A DNA stretch of 64,000 nucleotides from Portunus trituberculatus (GCF_017591435.1 NC_059258.1:7853176-7917175); one strand, 5' to 3'; positions 1-12,411 are shown, numbered from the stretch's first letter. The notes: generated by a model not told the origin, from the letters alone. Made by a program: numbers and translations.

Positions 1-35
1 AGAGGTGCCTCTGGCGTTTTACTTATGTGGATATA

Positions 36-644
36 TTATGCTGATTTTTCCTTGGAATGATTACTAATTCCGTATCAGAGACGCATCTTTGTGTGCTGAA
101 CGCATAACAGAGGTGATAGTATCTGGCATGGAAGCGTACATTTCGTATTCCCTTTCTCAATGTAAACCTTTTAAACCTTGGTTTAACTCTGCCTGTTCTC
201 GTGATATATATAATAAAGAGGTTGCCAACAAAAGGTAGATGAGCATTCCATCACCTGAATCTCATGCACTTTATATTACTGTGCAGAATCATGGCAAGTC
301 TGTTGTTTGACTTGCCCACACACCTTCATAAGTAGAAAATGTCAAAATCTTTGAAACTCAACTCCCCAAAAAACTTCTAGCATTTGGCCAAAAATATCTC
401 CAATAACTTTACCTCTTCATTTTTCCCCTCATTTATTTTATCCCTCCTGATGACTGCACTGCCATTTCATTTATCTCTACAGCCATACTTTTCTCTCAAA
501 CCTTTGGTAACAACTACACCTATGATTATTTTGGGCTTGTCCTTCCTTCTTCTTCTCCATCTGGCTATTGCATACCTTTAATCAAAGTTCTTTGTAATAT
601 TTTCTATTTCCTTGCCCTTCCTGGCCTAAACCCTCAGAAAGCTC
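36..644 (+). pseudogene. LINE-beta relic: ORF2 linker between endonuclease and RT
   Basis: Decayed jockey-type LINE ORF2. In shifting plus-strand frames I read KPWFNSACSRDIYNKEVA (about 175-228), an S-P-E-S-H-A-L-Y segment (about 255-280), LAKNISNNFTSSFFPSF (about 383-436) and finally LNPQKAHG (about 628-646), which normally leads into the RT. These are typical of the region between endonuclease and RT in jockey-like LINEs. At least two stops and several indels break it. It ends where the ATGG tail of LINE-alpha copy A begins, so the younger LINE inserted here. The same family supplies the RT relic at 35371-36575 on the other strand. Family recognition is from memory; the shared motifs between the two relics are visible. 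Confidence 0.7.
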
Positions 645-2648
645 ATGGATGGATGGATGGATGAATTTTAAAAAAGGAGCCGCAACAGCCAAGGTCATAT
701 GGCGCCGCTTCAAAAATTCAAAATGTCTAAAAACAGTTAAAAACAATACAGTAGTTTAATAACTAAAAAAGGACAATAAAACTAAACAAAATATTAAAAT
801 ACTTAATAATATAAGAATAAAATTCATAGCTTTGGGAGAAGGCCAGCTTCTCCCAAAAACCTAAAAACGTCATGGCCCTGGGCCAGACACTCTGGTCCAA
901 GGACCTTTAAGAGATAGTAGAGACCGCTATCTCTACCGCGACACCGGTAGAAGTAGCGGTGTCGTAACTCGATCAAACTAGGACACTCCACCAGCAGGTG
1001 CCGCACGGTGAGCGGCACCAGGCAGTCTTCACAGTAAGGCTGAGGGTCCCTGGTCAACAGGTACCTTTGTGTAAGGTACGTGTGACCAATGCGCAGTCGC
1101 ACCAATAAAGTCTGTGCACGGCGTTCCCAGACATGGGAGTATGTCAACTGAGGGATAGTGGAAGTAGTGATTTCTCCCATTTTCGAGGTTGCGACCCCTG
1201 TTAGGCATCTCCTGTGCCTTAATGCTTCAACCGCCACACGAATAGAGTGAAATACATCTCAAAACGGAACAGGGGCAGGAGATGGAGCGCGACTTGCTGC
1301 CTCTTTAGCGAGGCGGTCTGCGTGTTCATTCCCTAGAACACCAACGTGACCATGGACCCAACAGAACCCAACACGATATCCTCGTTTAATAAGAAGACAT
1401 AGCCACTCCAGGGCTGATAAAACCAAAGGATTAAGAGAGACTGTGCAAGAGAGAGCAGTTAGATCACTGCAAAAGTCACAATAAATTATAAAAGACGAAA
1501 CAAGGAGAGAAAAATTATCTGTAAAGCTAGGACTATGGCAGACAGCTCCGCAGTAAAGAGGGAGGCTACCGAAGGAAGGCTGCCAGACCGATAAAAAGAT
1601 AGAAAACCACACTAAACCCAACGACTGCGTCGGATTTGGAACCATCAGTAAAAACGGGGATGTCATGAGAATGGATAAAAAAGTGTTTTAAAAACCGGGT
1701 GTGGGACAGAGCTGGCAGAAAATACTTCTTGCCGTCCATAGGAGGAGAGCATATTGATACAACCGGAAACTGCAAAGAACCAACTCGTGAGAGCCGGAAA
1801 GAGTAGACAGGAGTGGGCTCGATCGACAAATCCATCATGAGGTTTGCCACTCGAAGGCCATAAGGTTTAGGTAGACTCGGTCGAGTGACATACGCCTGCG
1901 AACGCGAGTCCCGCAACATTGACAGACAAGGGACAGAATTGTGAAGACTGTGGGTGCGAAAACAACACCGGAGGTCGAGCGGCCAGAAACAAACATCCAC
2001 TAGAAGGCTAGGTATTGGAGATGTCCAAAATGCACCTGTAGCCAAGCGGACCCCAGCATAATACACGGGGTCAAGTGTGCGTAGTCGTGCATCCGTTGCG
2101 GATGAGTAGATCTCACAGCCGTATTCCAGCTTGGGAAGTATGAGTGTGCGGTGAAGCAGCAGCAACGTGTCCCTGTCCGAACCCCAAGAGGTATGACTTA
2201 AAACCCGAAGAAGGGATAATGCCTGCCGACAAGACGCCTTAAGAGAACTGAATTGGGAACCCAGGTGAGACGGTTGTCAAATAAAAGGCCAAGATATCGA
2301 GTCGCCTCCACACATGAGAGGCGTCTATTGGCGAGGTATAAATCCGGATCTGGATGGACACCACGGTTGCGACAAAAATGCATGGCTACGGTCTTGAAGA
2401 TGGAGAATCGAAAACCGTTCATGTTAGCCCAACTGGACACCCTATTGATCGCCCGTTGGAGCTTGCGCTCAATCAGTGACATCCTACCAGCAGCAAATGA
2501 AATACATAAATCATAAACATATAAGGAGCTGTGAATGCCATCTGGGAGAGTATCAATAACACCATTTATTGCGACTGCGAATAATGTAACACTAAGAATA
2601 TTTCCAAGTGGAACGCCATCATTTAGAGCAGTAGCCTCCCACTCGAAT
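645..2648 (-). mobile_element. LINE-alpha copy A, 5'-truncated, with 3' tail
   Basis: Minus-strand copy of the I/Jockey-superfamily LINE that dominates the window. Its 3' end is at 645-664, an ATGG run on the plus strand (ATCC on the element strand) in place of poly(A). The 3' UTR hairpin is at 676-706, with one arm mutated to GGAGCC. ORF2 runs from about 2640 down to 824. The copy stops abruptly at 2648, where plus-strand ORF1 of copy B starts, so this is an inverted junction and not a simple 5' truncation into host DNA. Confidence 0.9.
824..2640 (-). pseudogene. LINE-alpha A: ORF2 3' half (RT palm/thumb, RNase H, CCHC)
   Basis: Element-strand order: RT after the active site (about 2530-2198, with SLIERKLQRAINRVSSWAN), thumb (about 2165-1960, LHRTLILPKLEYGCEIYSS), RNase H (about 1660-1255, with FTDGSKSD and GFCWVHGHVGVLGNEHADRLAKEAA), then the C-terminal CCHC finger (824-1237, C-x2-C-x7-H-x4-C in CEDCLVPLTVRHLLVEC). 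The active-site box reads YVYD instead of YVDD near 2512-2523, so a catalytic aspartate is lost. Several frameshifts split the domains. Non-functional. Confidence 0.85.
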
Positions 2649-3226
2649 GTCCTAGGTATCCCCTGGAGCAGGACATTCTACAGCTTGCTAACACTCAGTT
2701 CATCGGCCATGGTAGCGCCCGCCGTGAACTCCTGTACCGCCAGAAGGCCGGTACTGGTGCGACATTCTATGCTTCATTGGTCGCACGCTTTTCAGCTGAG
2801 TCTGCTGGTCCAAAGACAAATCCTTCTGCTACCTCTCGCTCTGTTGGGGCGGGTGGTAATGTTTATCTGGCTAATAGGTTTGCCGTTTTGTCTGACGACT
2901 CAGTTGAGTCATCTGTAAGAAGTGACGGGAATAATCCGGGTATGACCAAAGTCACCCATGGAGTGGATGCCCATTTGCTCCCTGTATCACCTAAGCATTT
3001 GAATGGCCTGACCAAATGGCACCGCGGCTCTGCGGAGTCGATAGATTTAGCTCAGCCTAAACAATCTAAGGTTTCTCCCGGTGTACATGATCGTGAGTCT
3101 TCCAGGGACCGTTCTGCAATGGTATCGCCAGTTGTTTCTGTCCAGCCTTATGTGAACCCCTCCGTCTCAGATCAGGCTTCTTGTGATGTGGACGGTCTTA
3201 GCATGGTTCGCATCACTCACCGGTAG
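2649..3226 (+). pseudogene. LINE-alpha B: ORF1 C-terminal segment
   Basis: Carries the low-complexity, Ser/Pro-rich C-terminal half of ORF1p, which lies after the CCHC knuckles: the VYLANRFAVLSDDSVESSVRS block, then KRHRGS-type and SIDLAQPKQSKVSPG segments (about 3000-3080). It ends at a stop after MVRITHR, close to the region where ORF2 begins in another frame. No enzymatic motif is expected in this part; the knuckles that would bind element RNA are missing. Confidence 0.75.
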
Positions 3227-3344
3227 GCCGAAAGGCTGCGGTCCAACAACCAGGCACATCTCAACTCCCGGTGTCTTCTCGTCGCTTGATTATTTGTAGT
3301 CACTGGCAGCCCCTTCAAAAGGCTTGCCTTGCCCGTCCACTGCA

Positions 3345-6300
3345 CCTAAATAGTCATCTTCAAGCTTCCACAGTGGAACTGTAGAGGCCTTCGCGCCTCG
3401 TGGGGGGAACTCTGAGTTTTACTGTCGAATTTTTCTCCAGCCTGTGTAGCTCTACAAGAGACTATGCTAGGTGATAGTACTTATTCTAGTCCTCCTGGCT
3501 ATCGTGCCTTTTATAGCACTCCTTTCCCCGAACAGGGCCACCACGGCGGCACAGCTATCCTAGTCCGTGAAGACATACCTGTTGTCCCCTTGCAACTCAA
3601 CTCTCCCCTTCAGGTGGTTATTGTTAAGGTTTTTATAAGACGATCCTACACTCTCTGCAGTTTATATCTCCCTCCTCGGGTTCCTGTCTCCAGGGGTGAG
3701 CTTAACGGCCTGGTGTGTCAGCTGACTCCGCCTTTCCTCTTATTGGGAGATTTCAACGGCCGTCACCATTGTGGGATGAAGGTGCTAGTAATCCTCGTGG
3801 GGTTTTAACCGGTTCTTTTGTTGAGGATGAGGAATTTGAGGCTTTAAATTCTGGGGATGTTACACATTTCCACAGTCCTACTGGGACTTTTACAGCTATC
3901 GATCTTTCTCTGTGTACATCTAATTCTTTCCTTGATTTTAATTGGCGGGTCCTACCGGATTTACACGGTAGTGACCACTTTCCGATTTTATTAGAATCTG
4001 TGAACTCTGAGCCACAGTCCCGGCCCCACGCTGGGTTTTAGACAAGGCAGATTGGCCTCGATTCACAGACCTTAGCTCTTTTATCCGTCCGCTGGCTGAC
4101 TTTTCTACTTGTGCTGAGGCTGTTGACTATTTTACCGATTTTTTACAGTCAGTAGCGCTTCAGACAATCCCTAGGACGTCCGGTCGCTTTACTAAGCGTC
4201 CCGTTCCTTGGTGGAACGCAGCGTGCACTAACGCTGTGAAAGAGAAACGGGCAGCTTTCTCGTCTCCGGCGACATCGTGGGGACCCGCAGTGCCTGGACG
4301 CTTTTCGGCGCTGCCGAGCTCGGGCCCGCCGTTTTGAAAGAGGCACAAAGAGCCTCTTGGAAAGCTTATGTCTCTTCCATTAACGCCCGCACCCCTCTTA
4401 CGGATGTCTTTAACAAAGTCCGCCGAATTGCTGGGAAGTATTCTGCTCCTCCCCACCAGTTTTGTTGTCTGCTGGGCGAACGGTGGCAGACCCTAGACTG
4501 TCGCCGACCTCTTCGCGGAGCACTTTGCCAGTGTTTCCCGGAAGGATCCTGCAGCCCCAGGCGCACGTTACCGCCAGAGAACGGAATCTCTCGGCATAAA
4601 TTTTCTTCCACTGGAGGGGAGTCCTATAATGTCCCCTTCTCTGTCTCCGAGTTGCGGACTGCTTTGTCCCAGTGTCATAACTCTTCTCCTGGTCCAGACG
4701 ACATTCCTTATGCCTTTTTGCGTCACATGTCTGACAGTGATTTTAACTTTATATTAAATCTTTATAATATGAGTTGGCATACCGGTGACTTTCTATCTTC
4801 TTGGTCTGTGGCATTGGTTCTCCCGTTTCCGAAGCTTGGTAAAGATCATCTCCAGGCTACGAACTACCGTCCTTTATCTTTGACATTTTGTATTTGTAAA
4901 GTGTTAGAAAAGATGGTAAATGTAAGACATGTGGTACTTGGAGAGGGGGAAGTACTTGTCATCGGTACAGTATGGCTTCGGAAAGATGAGGTCTACTACT
5001 GATGCTCTTTTATCCCTGGAGTCCTCTATTTGTGAGGCCTTCGCTAATCACCACCATCAAGTAACAGTGTATTTTTTGACCTGGAGAAAGCCTACGACAC
5101 AGCTTGGTGTCATGGGATTTTACGTTCCTTGTTTAATTTTGGTCTCCGTGGCTACCTTTCGATTTTTATCCAGCAGTTTTTATCCAGACGTCTTTTACTG
5201 GTTCGAGTTGGAAGTGTTCTTTAGATGAATGTGTTCCACAGGGAAGTATTCTTAGTGTTACTCTATTTGCAGATGGCGTTCACAGCTCCTTATATGTTAA
5301 TGATTTATGTATTTCTTTTGGTGGTGCTAGGATGTCACTGATTGAGCAAAAGCTCCAACTGGCAATCAATAGGGTGTCCAGTTGGGCCAACATAAATGGT
5401 TTTCGTTTCTCCACCTCAAAGACCGTGTCCATGCATTTTTGTCGTAATCGTGGCGTCTATCTAGATCCTGATTTATATTTAGCCAATAGACGCCTCTCAT
5501 GTGTGGAGGCCACTCGATACCTTGGCATATTGTTTGTCTTAATTGGGTTCCCCATTTCCGTTCTCTTAAAGCGTCTTGCAGGACAGCACTATCCCTCCTT
5601 CGTGTTTTTAGTCACACCTCTTGGGGTGTGGAAAGGGACACTTTGCTGCTTCTGCACCGTACACTTATACTTCCAAAGCTGGAATACGGCTGTGAGATCT
5701 ACTCATCCGCAACGGATGCACGGCTACGCGTGCTTGACTCCGTGCATCATGCTAGAGTCCCCTTGATTACGGGTGCATTTCGGACATCTCTAATACCTAG
5801 TCTATTAGTGGATGCTAGATTCTTTGCCGCTCGACTTTCGGCGCTCAGGTTGCTCCGGTGTTGGTTTCGCACCCATCGTCTTCCTGATTCTGTCCCTTGT
5901 CTGTCATTATTGCGGGACTCTCGTTCGCAGGTGTATGTCACTCGACCTAGTCTCCCTAAACCTTTTGGCCATAGAGTTGCAAATCTCATGGCGGATTTAT
6001 CTATCGACCCAATTACTGTGTACTCTTTCCGTCTCCCACGAGTTTGGTTATTGGCAGCTTCCTGTTATCTCATTATGCCCTCCTGCCATGGATGGCAAGA
6101 AGGATTTTCTGCAAGCTCTGTCCCACAGACGTTTTTAGAACACTTTTTTTTTTTATCCATTCTAATGATATTTCTGTTTTTACTGATGGTTCGAAATCCG
6201 ACACAAATGTTGGGTTTAGTGTGGTTTTCCCCTCTTTTTATCGCTGTGGCAGCCTTCCTTCAGTGGCATCCGTCTTTACTGCGGAGCTGTCTGCCATAGT

Positions 6301-6605
6301 CGTAGCTTTACAAATAATTTTTACTCTCCCGGTTTTGTCTTTTACAATTTTTAGTGACTGTCGCAGTGCTCTTCCTTGTTTCTCTAGCACTATATACTTT
6401 AACCCTTTGGTTTCATCAGCCCTGGAGTGGCTATATCTTTTTACCCAACGAGGATATCGTGTTGGGTTCTGTTGGGTCTCTGGTCATGTAGGTTTTCCCG
6501 GTAATGAACACGCAGATCGCCTCGCAAATGAAGCAACAAGTCACGCTCCATCTCCTGCCCCTTTTCCGTTTCGAGATGTATATTCTCTAATTCGTGAGGC
6601 AGTAA
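3345..6605 (+). pseudogene. LINE-alpha B: ORF2 (endonuclease, RT, RNase H), decayed
   Basis: AP-type endonuclease about 3365-4040: QWNCRG start, ALQETML (catalytic Glu), LYLPP, LLGDFNGRH and GSDHFPILLES (His near the C-terminus). Linker and RT about 4270-5600: NYRPLSLT, YGFGKMRSTTDAL, then the active-site box as YVND near 5297, again missing one Asp. Thumb about 5640-5800. RNase H about 6160-6560, with FTDGSKSD, FTAELSAIVVALQ, SDCRSAL and GNEHADRLANEA. At least five frameshifts and the altered YVDD make this copy dead. Confidence 0.85.
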
Positions 6606-6848
6606 GGGTAGCGGTGTCGTAACTCGATCAAACTAGGGCACTTTACCAACAGGTGCCGCACGGTGAGCGGCACCAAGCAGTCATCACAGTAAGGTTGAGG
6701 GTCCCTGGTCAGGAGGTACCTTTGTGTAAGGTACATGTGACCTATACGAAGTCGCGCCAATATTGCTGCAACCGCCATACGAATTACATGAAATACATCT
6801 CAAAACGGAACATGGAAAGGAGATGGAGCGCGACTTCCTGCCTCTTTT
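6606..6848 (-). mobile_element. LINE-alpha copy C fragment (RNase H end and CCHC)
   Basis: A 243-bp minus-strand piece coding for the ORF2 C-terminus, including the CDDCLVPLTVRHLLVKC finger (about 6620-6730) and the end of RNase H (about 6780-6848). It is sandwiched between plus-strand copies B and D. Its right end forms one arm of a fold-back with the start of copy D. Confidence 0.8.
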
Positions 6849-6878
6849 CCGTTTTGAGATGTATTTCACGTAATTCGT
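6779..6878. repeat. 30-bp fold-back at copy C/copy D junction
   Basis: Left arm 6779-6808 and right arm 6849-6878 are inverted copies with one mismatch, separated by 40 nt. Both arms code the same RNase H end (FEMYF). The right arm joins directly to RT sequence of copy D, an order that does not occur inside the intact LINE. It marks an inversion or snap-back event. Confidence 0.85.
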
Positions 6879-8780
6879 AATTGGTTCTTCCATTTCCGAA
6901 GCCTGGGGAAGATAATCTACAGGCTACGAACTACCGTCCTATATCTTTGACATCCTGCATGTGTAAATTGTTAGAAAAGATGGTAAATGTAAGACTTACG
7001 TGGTACTTGGAGAGGGGGAAGTACTTGTCATCGGTTCAGTACGGCTTTCGAAAGATGAGGTCTACGACTGATGCTCTTTTATCCCTAGAGTGTTCCATTT
7101 GTCAGGCCTTCGCTAATCACCACCATCATGTAACAGTCTTTTTTGACCTGGAGAAGGCCTACGACACGGCTTGGTGTCATGGCATTTTACAGTCTTTCTT
7201 TAATTTTCGCATTCGTGGCCACCTTCCTATTTTTTATTCAGCAGTTTTTATCCAGACGTTTTTTACGGTTACGAGTGGGGAGTGTTCTCTCTGAGGTTAC
7301 TGCTCTAAATGATGGCGTTCCACAGGAAGTATTCTTAGTGTTACATTATTCGCAGTCGCCATAAATGGTGTTATTGATACTCTCCCAGATGGCATTCACA
7401 GCTCCTTATATGTTGATGATTTATGTATTTCATTTGCTGCTGCTAGGATGTCACTGATTGAGCGCAAGCTCCAACAGGCGATCAACAGGGTGTCCAGTTG
7501 GGCCAACATGAACGGTTTTCGATTCTCCACCTTCAAGACCGTATCCATGCATTTTTGTCGCAACCGTGGTGTCCATCCAGATCCGGATTTATACCTCGCC
7601 AATAGACGCCTCTCATGCGTGGAGGCGACTCGATATCTTGGCCTTTTATTTGACAACCGTCTCACCTGATTTCCCCATTTACGTTCTCTTAAGGCGTCTT
7701 GTCGGCAGGCATTATCCCTTCTTCGGGTTTTAAGTCACACCTCTTGGGGTTCGGACAGGGACACGTTGCTGCTGCTTCACCGCACACTCATACTTCCCAA
7801 GCTGGAATACGGCTGTGAGATCTACTCATCCGCAACGGATACACGACTACGCATGCTTGACCCCGTGCATCATGCTGGGGTCCGTTTGGCTACGGGTGTA
7901 TTTCGGACATCTCCAATACCTAGCCTTCTAGTGGATGCTGGTTTCTGGCCGCTCGACCTCCGGCGCCAGTCTTCGATGCTCCGGTGTTAGTTTCGCACCC
8001 ACCGTCTTCCCGATTCTGTCCCTTGTCTGTTAATATTGCGGGTAGCGCGTTCGCAGTCACTTGGCTGAGTCTACCTAAAGCTTTTGGCCTTCCAGTGGCA
8101 AATCTTTTGGCGGACTTATCTATCGACCCCACTCCTGTTCTCTCTTTCCGGCTCCCACGAGTTGGTTATTGGCAGTTTATTTTCTGTCATTATGCCCTCC
8201 TACCATTCCTGGCAAGAAGGATTTTCCACCAGCTCTATCCCACTCACTGTTTTTAGAACGCTTTTTTACTCATTCTGATGATAATCCAGTTTTTATGATT
8301 GTTCCAAATCCGACGCAGGTGTTGGGTTTAGTGTGGTTTTCCTCTCTTTTTATCGGTCTGGCAGTCTTCCTTCAGTGGCATCCGTTTTTAACCCGGAGCT
8401 GTCTCCCATAGTCGTAGCTTTACAGATAGTTTTTACTCTCCCGGTTTCGTCTTTTACAATTTTTAGTGACTCTCGTAGTGCTCTTACTGGTCTCTCTTGC
8501 ATTGTCTCCATTAACCCTTTGGTTTTATCAGCCCTGGAGTGGCTATATCTTCTTACCCAACGAGGATATCGTGTTGGGTTCTGTTGGGCCCCTGGTCACG
8601 TTGGTGTTCCACGGAATGAACACGCAGACCGCCTCGCTAAAGAGGCAGGAAGTCGCGCTCTATCTCCTTTCTCTGTTCCGTTTTGAGATGTATTTCATGT
8701 AATTCGTATGGTTGCAGCAATTTGGCAGAGGAGATGGCTAACGGGGGTCGCAACCTCGAAAATGGGAGATATCACTACTG
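6849..8780 (+). mobile_element. LINE-alpha copy D, plus strand (RT to RNase H)
   Basis: Plus-strand ORF2 fragment. RT begins at about 6881 (LPFPKPGEDNLQATNYRPIS), passes YGFRKMRSTTDAL (about 7040) and an intact YVDD box (about 7408), thumb about 7766-7990, RNase H about 8290-8686 with GNEHADRLAKEA. It ends near 8780 inside the linker to the C-terminal finger (MGDITT), where minus-strand copy E begins. Frameshifts occur at about 7330, 7670 and 7990. Confidence 0.85.
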
Positions 8781-8782
8781 CC

Positions 8783-11390
8783 AGACCGATAAAAAGAGAG
8801 GAGGGCATATTGAAACAACCGAAAGCTGCCAAGAACCAACTCCTAGGAGCCGGAAAGAGTAGACAGGAGTGGGGTCGATGGACAAATCCAACATGAGGTT
8901 TGCCACACGAAAGCCAAAAAGTTTAGATAGAGTCGAACGAGTGACATATGCCTGCGAATGCGAGTCCCGCAACATTGACAGACAAGGGACAGAGTCGGGA
9001 AGACGGTGAGCGCGAAACCAACACCGGAGCATCGAAGACTGGCGAGGGGCCAGAAACCAGCATCCACTAGAAGGCTAGGTATTGGAGATGTCCAAAATGC
9101 ACCCGTAGCCAAGCGGACCACAGCATGATGCACGGGGGCAAGCGTACGTAGTCGTGCATCTGTTGCGGATAAGTAGATCTCAGAGCCGTATTTAAGCTTC
9201 GGAAGTATGAGTGTACGGTGAAGCAGCAGCAACGTGTCCCTGTCCGCACCCCAAGAGGTGTTACTTAAAACCCGAAGAAGGGATAGTGCCGTTCTGCAAG
9301 ATGCTTTAAGAGAACGGAAATGGGGAACCCAAGTAAGACGGTTGTCAAACAATAGGCCAAGATATCGAGTGGCCTCCACACATTAGATGTGTCTATTGGC
9401 TAAATATAAATCGGAATCTGGATGAACGCCACAATTACGACAAAAATGCATAGACACGGTCTTTGAGGTGGAGAAACGAAAACCATTTATGTTGGACCAA
9501 CTGGATATTTCGCTCAATCAGTGACATCCTAACAGCAGCAAAGGAGATGCACAAGTCGTCTACATATAAAGAGCTGTGAACGCCATCTGGTAGAGTATCT
9601 ATAACACCATTTATTGCGACTGCAAATAGTGTAACACTGAGAATACTTCTCTGTGGGACACCGTCATTTAGAGTAGTAGCATTGGAGAGAAAACTTCCCA
9701 CTCGAGCCCGTAGAAGACGTCTGGATAAAAACTGCTGGATAAGAATAGAAAGGTGGCCACGGAGACCAAATTTAAACAAGGAACGTAAAATCCCATGACA
9801 CCAAACTGTGTCGTAGGCCTTCTCTATGTCAAAAAAATACAGTAACCTGGTGGTGGTGATTAGCAAAGGCCTCACAAATATAGGACTCCAGGGATAAAGA
9901 GCATCCGTAGTAGACCTCATCTTACGGAAGCCATATTGTACCGATGATAAGTATTTCCCCCTCTCCAAGTACCACATGAGTCCTACATTTACCATCTTTT
10001 CTAATACTTTACAAATACAAGACGTCAAAGATATAGGACGGTAATTCGTAGCTTGGAGATGATTTTTCCCAGGCTTCGGAAATGGGAGAATCACTGCCAC
10101 AGCCCAAGAATGTGGAAAATCACCGGTATGCCAAATCATATTATATATGTTTAAAAAAAAATAAAAGCTGGGTCAGACATGTGACGCAAAAAGGCATAAG
10201 GAATGTCGTCTGAACCAGGAGAAGAGTCATGACACTGGGATAATGGAGTCCGCAACTCGGAGGTAGAGAAGAGGACATTATAGAACAAAACTGGTGGGGG
10301 AAGAGCAGAATACTTCCCAGCAATTCGGCGGACTTTGTTAAAGACATCCGTAAGAGGAGTGTGGGCATTAATGGAAGACACATAAGCTTTCCAAGAGGCT
10401 CTTCGTGTCTTTTTCAAAACGCGGCGGGCCCGAGCTTGGCAGCGCCGAAAAGCTTCCAGACACTGCGGGTCCCCACGATGTCGCCGGAGACGAGAGAAAG
10501 CCGCCCGTTTTTCTTGCACAGCTTTAGTGCATGCTGCGTTCCACCAAGGAACGGGACGCTTCGTAAAACGACCTGACGTCCTAGGGATTGTCTGAAGCGC
10601 TACTGAAATAAAAAAAATCGGTAAAATAATCAACAGCCTGAGCACAAGTAGAAAAGTCAGCCAACGGACGGATTAAAGAGCTAAGGTCTGTGAATCGAGG
10701 CCAATCTGCCTTGTCTAAAACCCAGCGTTGGGGCCGGGACTGTGGCTTAGTGCTCACAGATTGTAATAAAATTGGAAAGTGGTCACTACCGTGTAAATCC
10801 GGTAGGACCCGCCAAATAAAATCAAGGAAAGAATTAGATGTACACAAAGAAAGTTCGATAGCTGTAAAAGTCCCAGTAGGACTGTGGAAATGTGTAACAT
10901 CCCCATAATTTAAAACCTCCAATCCTTCATCCTCAATAAAAGAACCGATTTAAACCCAACGAGGATTACAATGAGTGACAGCCATTAAAATCTCCCAATA
11001 AAAGGAAAGGCGGAGTCAGCTGACGCACCAGGCCGTCAAGCTCACCCCTGGAGACAGAAACCAGAGGAGGGAGATATAAATAGTGTAGGATCGTCCCATA
11101 AAAAAACTTTAACAGCAATCACCTGAAGGGGAGAGTCGAGTTGCAAGGGGACAATAGGTATGTCTTTACGGGCTAGGATAGCTCTGCCACCGTGGTGGCC
11201 CTGTTCGGGGAAAGGAGTGCTAAAAAAGTCACGATAGCCAGGAGAACTTGAATAAGTACTATCACCAAGCATACTCTCTTGCAGAGCTACACAGGCTGGA
11301 GAGAACTCCAACAGTAAAGCTCGGAGTTCCCTCCACGAGGCGCGAAGGCCTCTACAGTTCCACTGTAGAAGCTTGAAGATCACTATTTGG
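8783..11390 (-). pseudogene. LINE-alpha E: ORF2 (endonuclease and RT)
   Basis: Endonuclease about 11380-10600: LLQWNCRGLRA start, CVALQESML, and HGSDHFPILLQS near 10780. An internal deletion removes part of the LLGDFNGRH region (about 10990-11080). Linker about 10640-10300, with VSSINAHTPLTDVFNKVRRIAGKY broken in two frames. RT about 10140-9480 keeps NYRPISLTSCICK, GVPQRSIL and an intact YVDD box (about 9560). Thumb about 9379-9070. RNase H is almost entirely lost. Frameshifted in at least four places. Confidence 0.8.
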
Positions 11391-12075
11391 GTACAGTGGA
11401 CGGGCGAACCTTTTGAGGCTGTCCGTGACTGACCTGAGTAGGAATAATGAAACGACGAGAAGACACCGGGAGTTGTGATGTGCCGGGTCATTGGACCGCG
11501 CTGCCTTTCGGCCTGCCGGTGAGTGATGCGAACCATCATCAGAATAAGCCCGATCTGAGACCGAGGGCGTCACAGGAGGCTGAGCAGAAACAACTGGAGC
11601 TACCATTGCAGAGCGGTTCCTGGAGGACTCACAGTCACGTGTACCGGGAGAAACCTTAGATTGTTTAGGCTGAGCTAAATCTATCGACTCCGCAGAGCCG
11701 CGGTGCCGCTTGGTTAGGCCCTTCAGAGGCTTAGGCGATACAGGTGGCAAATAGACATCTACTACATGGGTTACTTTGGTCAAGTCCGTATTGTTTTCAT
11801 CATTTCTAAGAGATGACTCAACCGAGTCATTGGACAAGACGGCAAACCTATTGGCCAAGTGAACAGGACAACCCGCCCAAACAGAGCGAGAGGTAGCAGA
11901 AGGGGTTGTCTTTGGACAGGCAGACTCAACTGAAGTGCGTGCGGCCAATGAAGCATAAGATGTCGCACCAGTACCGTCTTTCTGGCGGTACATGAGTTCA
12001 CGGCGGGCGCTACCGAGGCTAATAAACTGACTATTAGCTAGCTGTAGAATGTCCTGCTCGAGGCGATACCTAGGG
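11391..12075 (-). pseudogene. LINE-alpha E: ORF1 C-terminal segment
   Basis: Continues the E/H ORF1 after the break at the third zinc knuckle. It starts with RYRLEQDILQLANSQFISL (about 12070-12015) and runs through the Ser-rich tail LANRFAVLSNDSVESSLR (about 11865-11810) to about 11391. An ATG-led frame starting at 11539 (MVRITHRQAER) overlaps this end and reads straight into the endonuclease without a stop. In copies B, F and L I see a TAA just before the endonuclease in the same frame. Confidence 0.75.
12064..12075. repeat. Left target-site duplication of copy F (CGATACCTAGGG)
   Basis: Identical to 17810-17821, directly beyond the 5' end of copy F. It lies within ORF1 of the host LINE copy (E/H), at codons for the R-Y-R after the third knuckle. 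A perfect 12-bp duplication is in the usual size range for target-primed insertion. Confidence 0.85.
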
Positions 12076-12094
12076 GGGGCGGGATTTAAAATTA

Positions 12095-12125
12095 GGCGCC
12101 GCAACGGCAGAGGTCATATGGCGCC
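12095..12125 (-). promoter_or_regulatory. LINE-alpha 3' UTR hairpin (copy F)
   Basis: GGCGCC, 19 nt, GGCGCC. Each arm is self-complementary, so the two arms can pair as a 6-bp GC stem. The same arrangement with exactly 19 nt between arms occurs at 676-706 (one arm mutated), 25748-25778, 26094-26124, 44290-44320 and 61378-61408. Inferred role: recognition of the RNA 3' end by the element's RT. Confidence 0.7.
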
Positions 12126-12411
12126 ATTACAAAAATATAAAAAGAAAATATGAAAGAAAAGGAAACAAAGGGATTACAAACTATAATAGTAAAAAACATC
12201 GTAAAAAACGAACTAAAAGCAATTAAAAACTATGCAATTAAAAGTATCCAAAATAGATAAACAAATAAGTAAATACAATAAAATTAAATAAAATTCACAT
12301 ATTTGGGAGAAGGCCCGCTTCTCCTAAAACACTAAAAACATCATTGCCTTGGGCCAGGCACTCTGGCCCAAGGACCTTTGAGATATAATAGACACCGCTA
12401 TCTCTACCGCG

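Larger units (their letters stand above)
2649..6605 (+). mobile_element. LINE-alpha copy B, plus strand, ORF1 C-terminus to RNase H
   Basis: The longest plus-strand LINE-alpha copy. It begins inside ORF1 just after the third zinc knuckle and runs through endonuclease, RT and RNase H to about 6605. It lacks the C-terminal CCHC, 3' UTR and tail, because at 6605 the strand switches to minus-strand copy C. Both ends are inversion junctions, so this is a rearranged fragment rather than a clean insertion. Confidence 0.88.
8781..12075 (-). mobile_element. LINE-alpha copy E: 3' part of the E/H element split by copy F
   Basis: Minus-strand ORF1 C-terminus, endonuclease and RT. The right end at 12064-12075 is CGATACCTAGGG. 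The same 12 bases reappear at 17810-17821, after nearly full-length copy F. E therefore continues in H (18866-20505), and F is an insertion. The left end at 8781 lies inside RNase H and abuts plus-strand copy D, so the natural 3' end and tail are missing. Confidence 0.85.
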
